Source: Patescibacteria group bacterium
GTDB lineage: Bacteria > Patescibacteriota > Minisyncoccia > CAIUEV01 > JAHKAQ01
NCBI GenBank assembly: GCA_018825765.1
Contig: JAHKAQ010000009.1
Span: 1-6,444, forward strand
Length of the DNA stretch: 6,444 nucleotides
Direction: 5' to 3'
The first letter of the stretch is position 1, and each line of letters opens with the position of its first letter. Positions 5,935-6,444 of this stretch are shown piece by piece. The notes beneath the pieces are model-generated. The model ran no database searches. It was not told the DNA's origin and saw only the letters and a program-made list of their open reading frames with translations. A program made the translations under genes and the position numbers.

Positions 5935-5954
5935 AGAAAGGTCACCTCCTTTCT
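5935..5954 (+). promoter_or_regulatory. Hairpin carrying a 16S 3'-end (anti-Shine-Dalgarno) sequence
   Basis: AGAAAGG (5935-5941) pairs with CCTTTCT (5948-5954). The loop and right arm, TCACCTCCTTTCT (5942-5954), equal the familiar 3' end of bacterial 16S rRNA. The left arm is SD-like, so the stem itself is an SD/anti-SD pair. On the opposite strand the same bases form an extended SD, AGAAAGGAGGTGA, but no convincing gene follows there. Confidence 0.45.
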
Positions 5955-5955
5955 G

Positions 5956-5991
5956 TACCAATGGCGGCGGTTCGACCCCGCCGCCTAGGTA
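5956..5991 (+). repeat. GC-rich hairpin with a tRNA T-loop-like cap
   Basis: GGCGGCGG (5963-5970) pairs with CCGCCGCC (5978-5985) around TTCGACC, which fits the T-loop consensus TTCRANY. An outer stem, TACC (5956-5959) with GGTA (5988-5991), extends it across a small internal loop. It ends 11 bp before the ATG at 6003. No tRNA body lies upstream, so it is a stand-alone hairpin. Confidence 0.6.
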
Positions 5992-6002
5992 AAAATAAAA
6001 TT

Positions 6003-6444
6003 ATGGCAACGCTCAAAAAACAAAATACAGGGTTTACCCAGGTTTCTAATAAGGTTCTGAACGATAAAAAATTGTCATTCAGAGAAAAGGGGATTTACGC
6101 CTATTTATATTCGAAGCCCAATGGTTGGGAATTTAGCGGCGATAGAATGGCGGAGCAAACCAAGGAAGGAAGAAAGGCTATTTATGCCAGCCTCAAAGCG
6201 CTAGAAAAAGCAGGATATATCTCACGAAAAAGACTAAAAACAGGAAAAATGCAATACACCCTAATGACCAAAATGGGCAATAGGCAAAGTAAAACCCCAA
6301 TGCCCCAAAAGGGCAGTAGCCCTACTGCCCAAAACGGTCATCAGCCCTACTGCCCAAAACGGCAAAGTGCCAAAAGGGGCAGTACAAGCAATAAAGATTC
6401 TAATAGCAATAAAGAATTATATGCGGACAAAAGTCCGCACAAGC
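6003..6444 (+). CDS. Winged-helix replication-type protein of phage/plasmid (3' end cut by window)
   Basis: The frame runs open for 147 residues to the window edge. Residues about 20-90 form a winged helix-turn-helix: LSFREKGIYAYLYSKPNGWE and onward, with R57-K58 and the recognition-helix stretch AIYASLKALEKAGYISRKR. This layout is typical of the N-terminal domains of phage and plasmid replication initiators and replisome-organiser proteins (DnaD-like or lambda O-like arrangement). After residue 91 comes a low-complexity Gln/Ser/Lys/Asn linker whose DNA holds 25-bp repeats and palindromes, as in initiator genes with an origin inside them. No SD is seen; the ATG at 6003 follows an A-rich leader and the hairpin cluster. 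The C-terminal domain, which would decide between initiator and transcription regulator, lies outside the window. Confidence 0.82.
   Translation, partial: MATLKKQNTGFTQVSNKVLNDKKLSFREKGIYAYLYSKPNGWEFSGDRMAEQTKEGRKAIYASLKALEKAGYISRKRLKTGKMQYTLMTKMGNRQSKTPMPQKGSSPTAQNGHQPYCPKRQSAKRGSTSNKDSNSNKELYADKSPHK
6301..6375 (+). repeat. Iteron-like 25-bp direct repeats inside the replication gene
   Basis: TGCC(C)CAAAA motifs begin at 6301, 6326 and 6351, exactly 25 bp apart, with a shorter variant at 6368. A 20-bp segment is identical at 6318-6337 and 6343-6362 (AGCCCTACTGCCC then AAAACGG). Because 25 is not a multiple of three, the two copies are read in different frames (SPTAQNG versus QPYCPKR), so protein-level repetition does not explain them. 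They resemble initiator-binding iterons. Confidence 0.6.
6311..6330. repeat. 9-bp-arm palindrome within the iteron region
   Basis: GGGCAGTAG (6311-6319) and CTACTGCCC (6322-6330) are perfect inverted arms with only 2 bp between them. The spacing is too tight for a comfortable RNA hairpin and more like a protein-binding dyad on DNA. Confidence 0.55.
6422..6439. repeat. 7-bp inverted repeat with AAAA loop
   Basis: TGCGGAC (6422-6428) pairs with GTCCGCA (6433-6439) around four A. It lies in the coding sequence (residues YADKSPH), at the right edge of the window, downstream of the iteron-like repeats. Confidence 0.5.

Larger units (their letters stand above)
5851..5991 (+). ncRNA. Cluster of tandem hairpins, possible structured RNA or origin element
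   Basis: Five inverted repeats follow one another: GTTATC/GATAAC (5851-5870, 8-nt loop); GGGGGACG/CGTCCCCC (5876-5899); GAATTATC/GATAATTC (5911-5933); AGAAAGG/CCTTTCT (5935-5954); and a GC-rich 8-bp stem with outer extension (5956-5991). A sixth stem, CCCCGG/CCGGGG (5896-5911, TCTT loop), competes with the second and just touches the third. The block fills nearly the whole gap between the acidic ORF and the replication-type gene at 6003. There is no T-tract terminator. It could be a structured leader or small RNA, or a single-strand origin-type DNA element. The sequence shows the structure only; the function is inferred. Confidence 0.55.

Noticed and set aside
5879..5954. Minus-strand micro-ORF behind the perfect SD AGAAAGGAGGTGA
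   Set aside because: The only suitably spaced start is a TTG giving a peptide of about 20 residues that crosses several hairpins. The nearest ATG is over 20 bp away. There is no sign of coding.
5956..5990. 3' half of a tRNA gene (T-arm plus acceptor strand)
   Set aside because: A tRNA would need CCTAGGC as its 5' acceptor strand and D and anticodon arms within about 60-90 bp upstream. None are present, and the sequence instead closes on itself as a longer hairpin.
6301..6375. CRISPR array
   Set aside because: Repeats are imperfect, adjacent without unique spacers, and lie inside an open reading frame.

Overview
The window reads as bacterial DNA using the standard bacterial code: recT ends on TGA, and the reading frames contain no internal TGA. 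It is A-rich, with short genes and A-rich leaders, and almost no Shine-Dalgarno (SD) sequences; the one strong SD lies inside iscU. Together with the compact iscS-iscU pair, this suggests a Patescibacteria/CPR-type genome. That assignment is inference; no marker gene here proves it. The left part looks like housekeeping chromosome. The right part (from about 2.6 kb) looks like a mobile element such as a prophage, an integrative element or a plasmid-like insertion.

Layout. 1-1943: an iron-sulfur assembly operon, consisting of the tail of an upstream frame, the cysteine desulfurase iscS, the scaffold iscU, and a small membrane-protein ORF that starts inside the iscU end behind a strong SD. It closes with a clear intrinsic terminator. 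1958-2261: an extended -10 promoter and a two-helix small membrane protein. 2262-2619: about 360 bp without a convincing gene, ending in a strong hairpin terminator. This is the most likely place for the chromosome/element junction. 2620-2856: a small one-helix membrane ORF of unknown function.

2852-5710 is the recombination module. A TATAAT box is followed by a leader with a hairpin at its predicted 5' end, then a RecT-family single-strand annealing protein. Overlapping recT by up to 77 bp is a 675-residue protein that joins a RecB/Cas4-like PD-(D/E)XK nuclease to a complete FtsK/SpoIIIE-type motor. All catalytic motifs of both halves are visible. The obvious model is that a motor-driven nuclease resects DNA ends and RecT anneals the exposed strand, an unusual version of the RecE/RecT or lambda Exo/Beta pair. 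A tiny, very acidic ORF follows.

5851-5991: five hairpins packed almost end to end. One carries 13 nt identical to the classical 3' end of 16S rRNA (the anti-SD), and one is capped by a tRNA T-loop-like sequence. 6003-6444: the start of a winged-helix phage/plasmid replication-type protein, cut by the window edge. Its coding sequence contains 25-bp iteron-like repeats and palindromes that may form an origin inside the gene. The element therefore seems to carry recombination and replication functions side by side.
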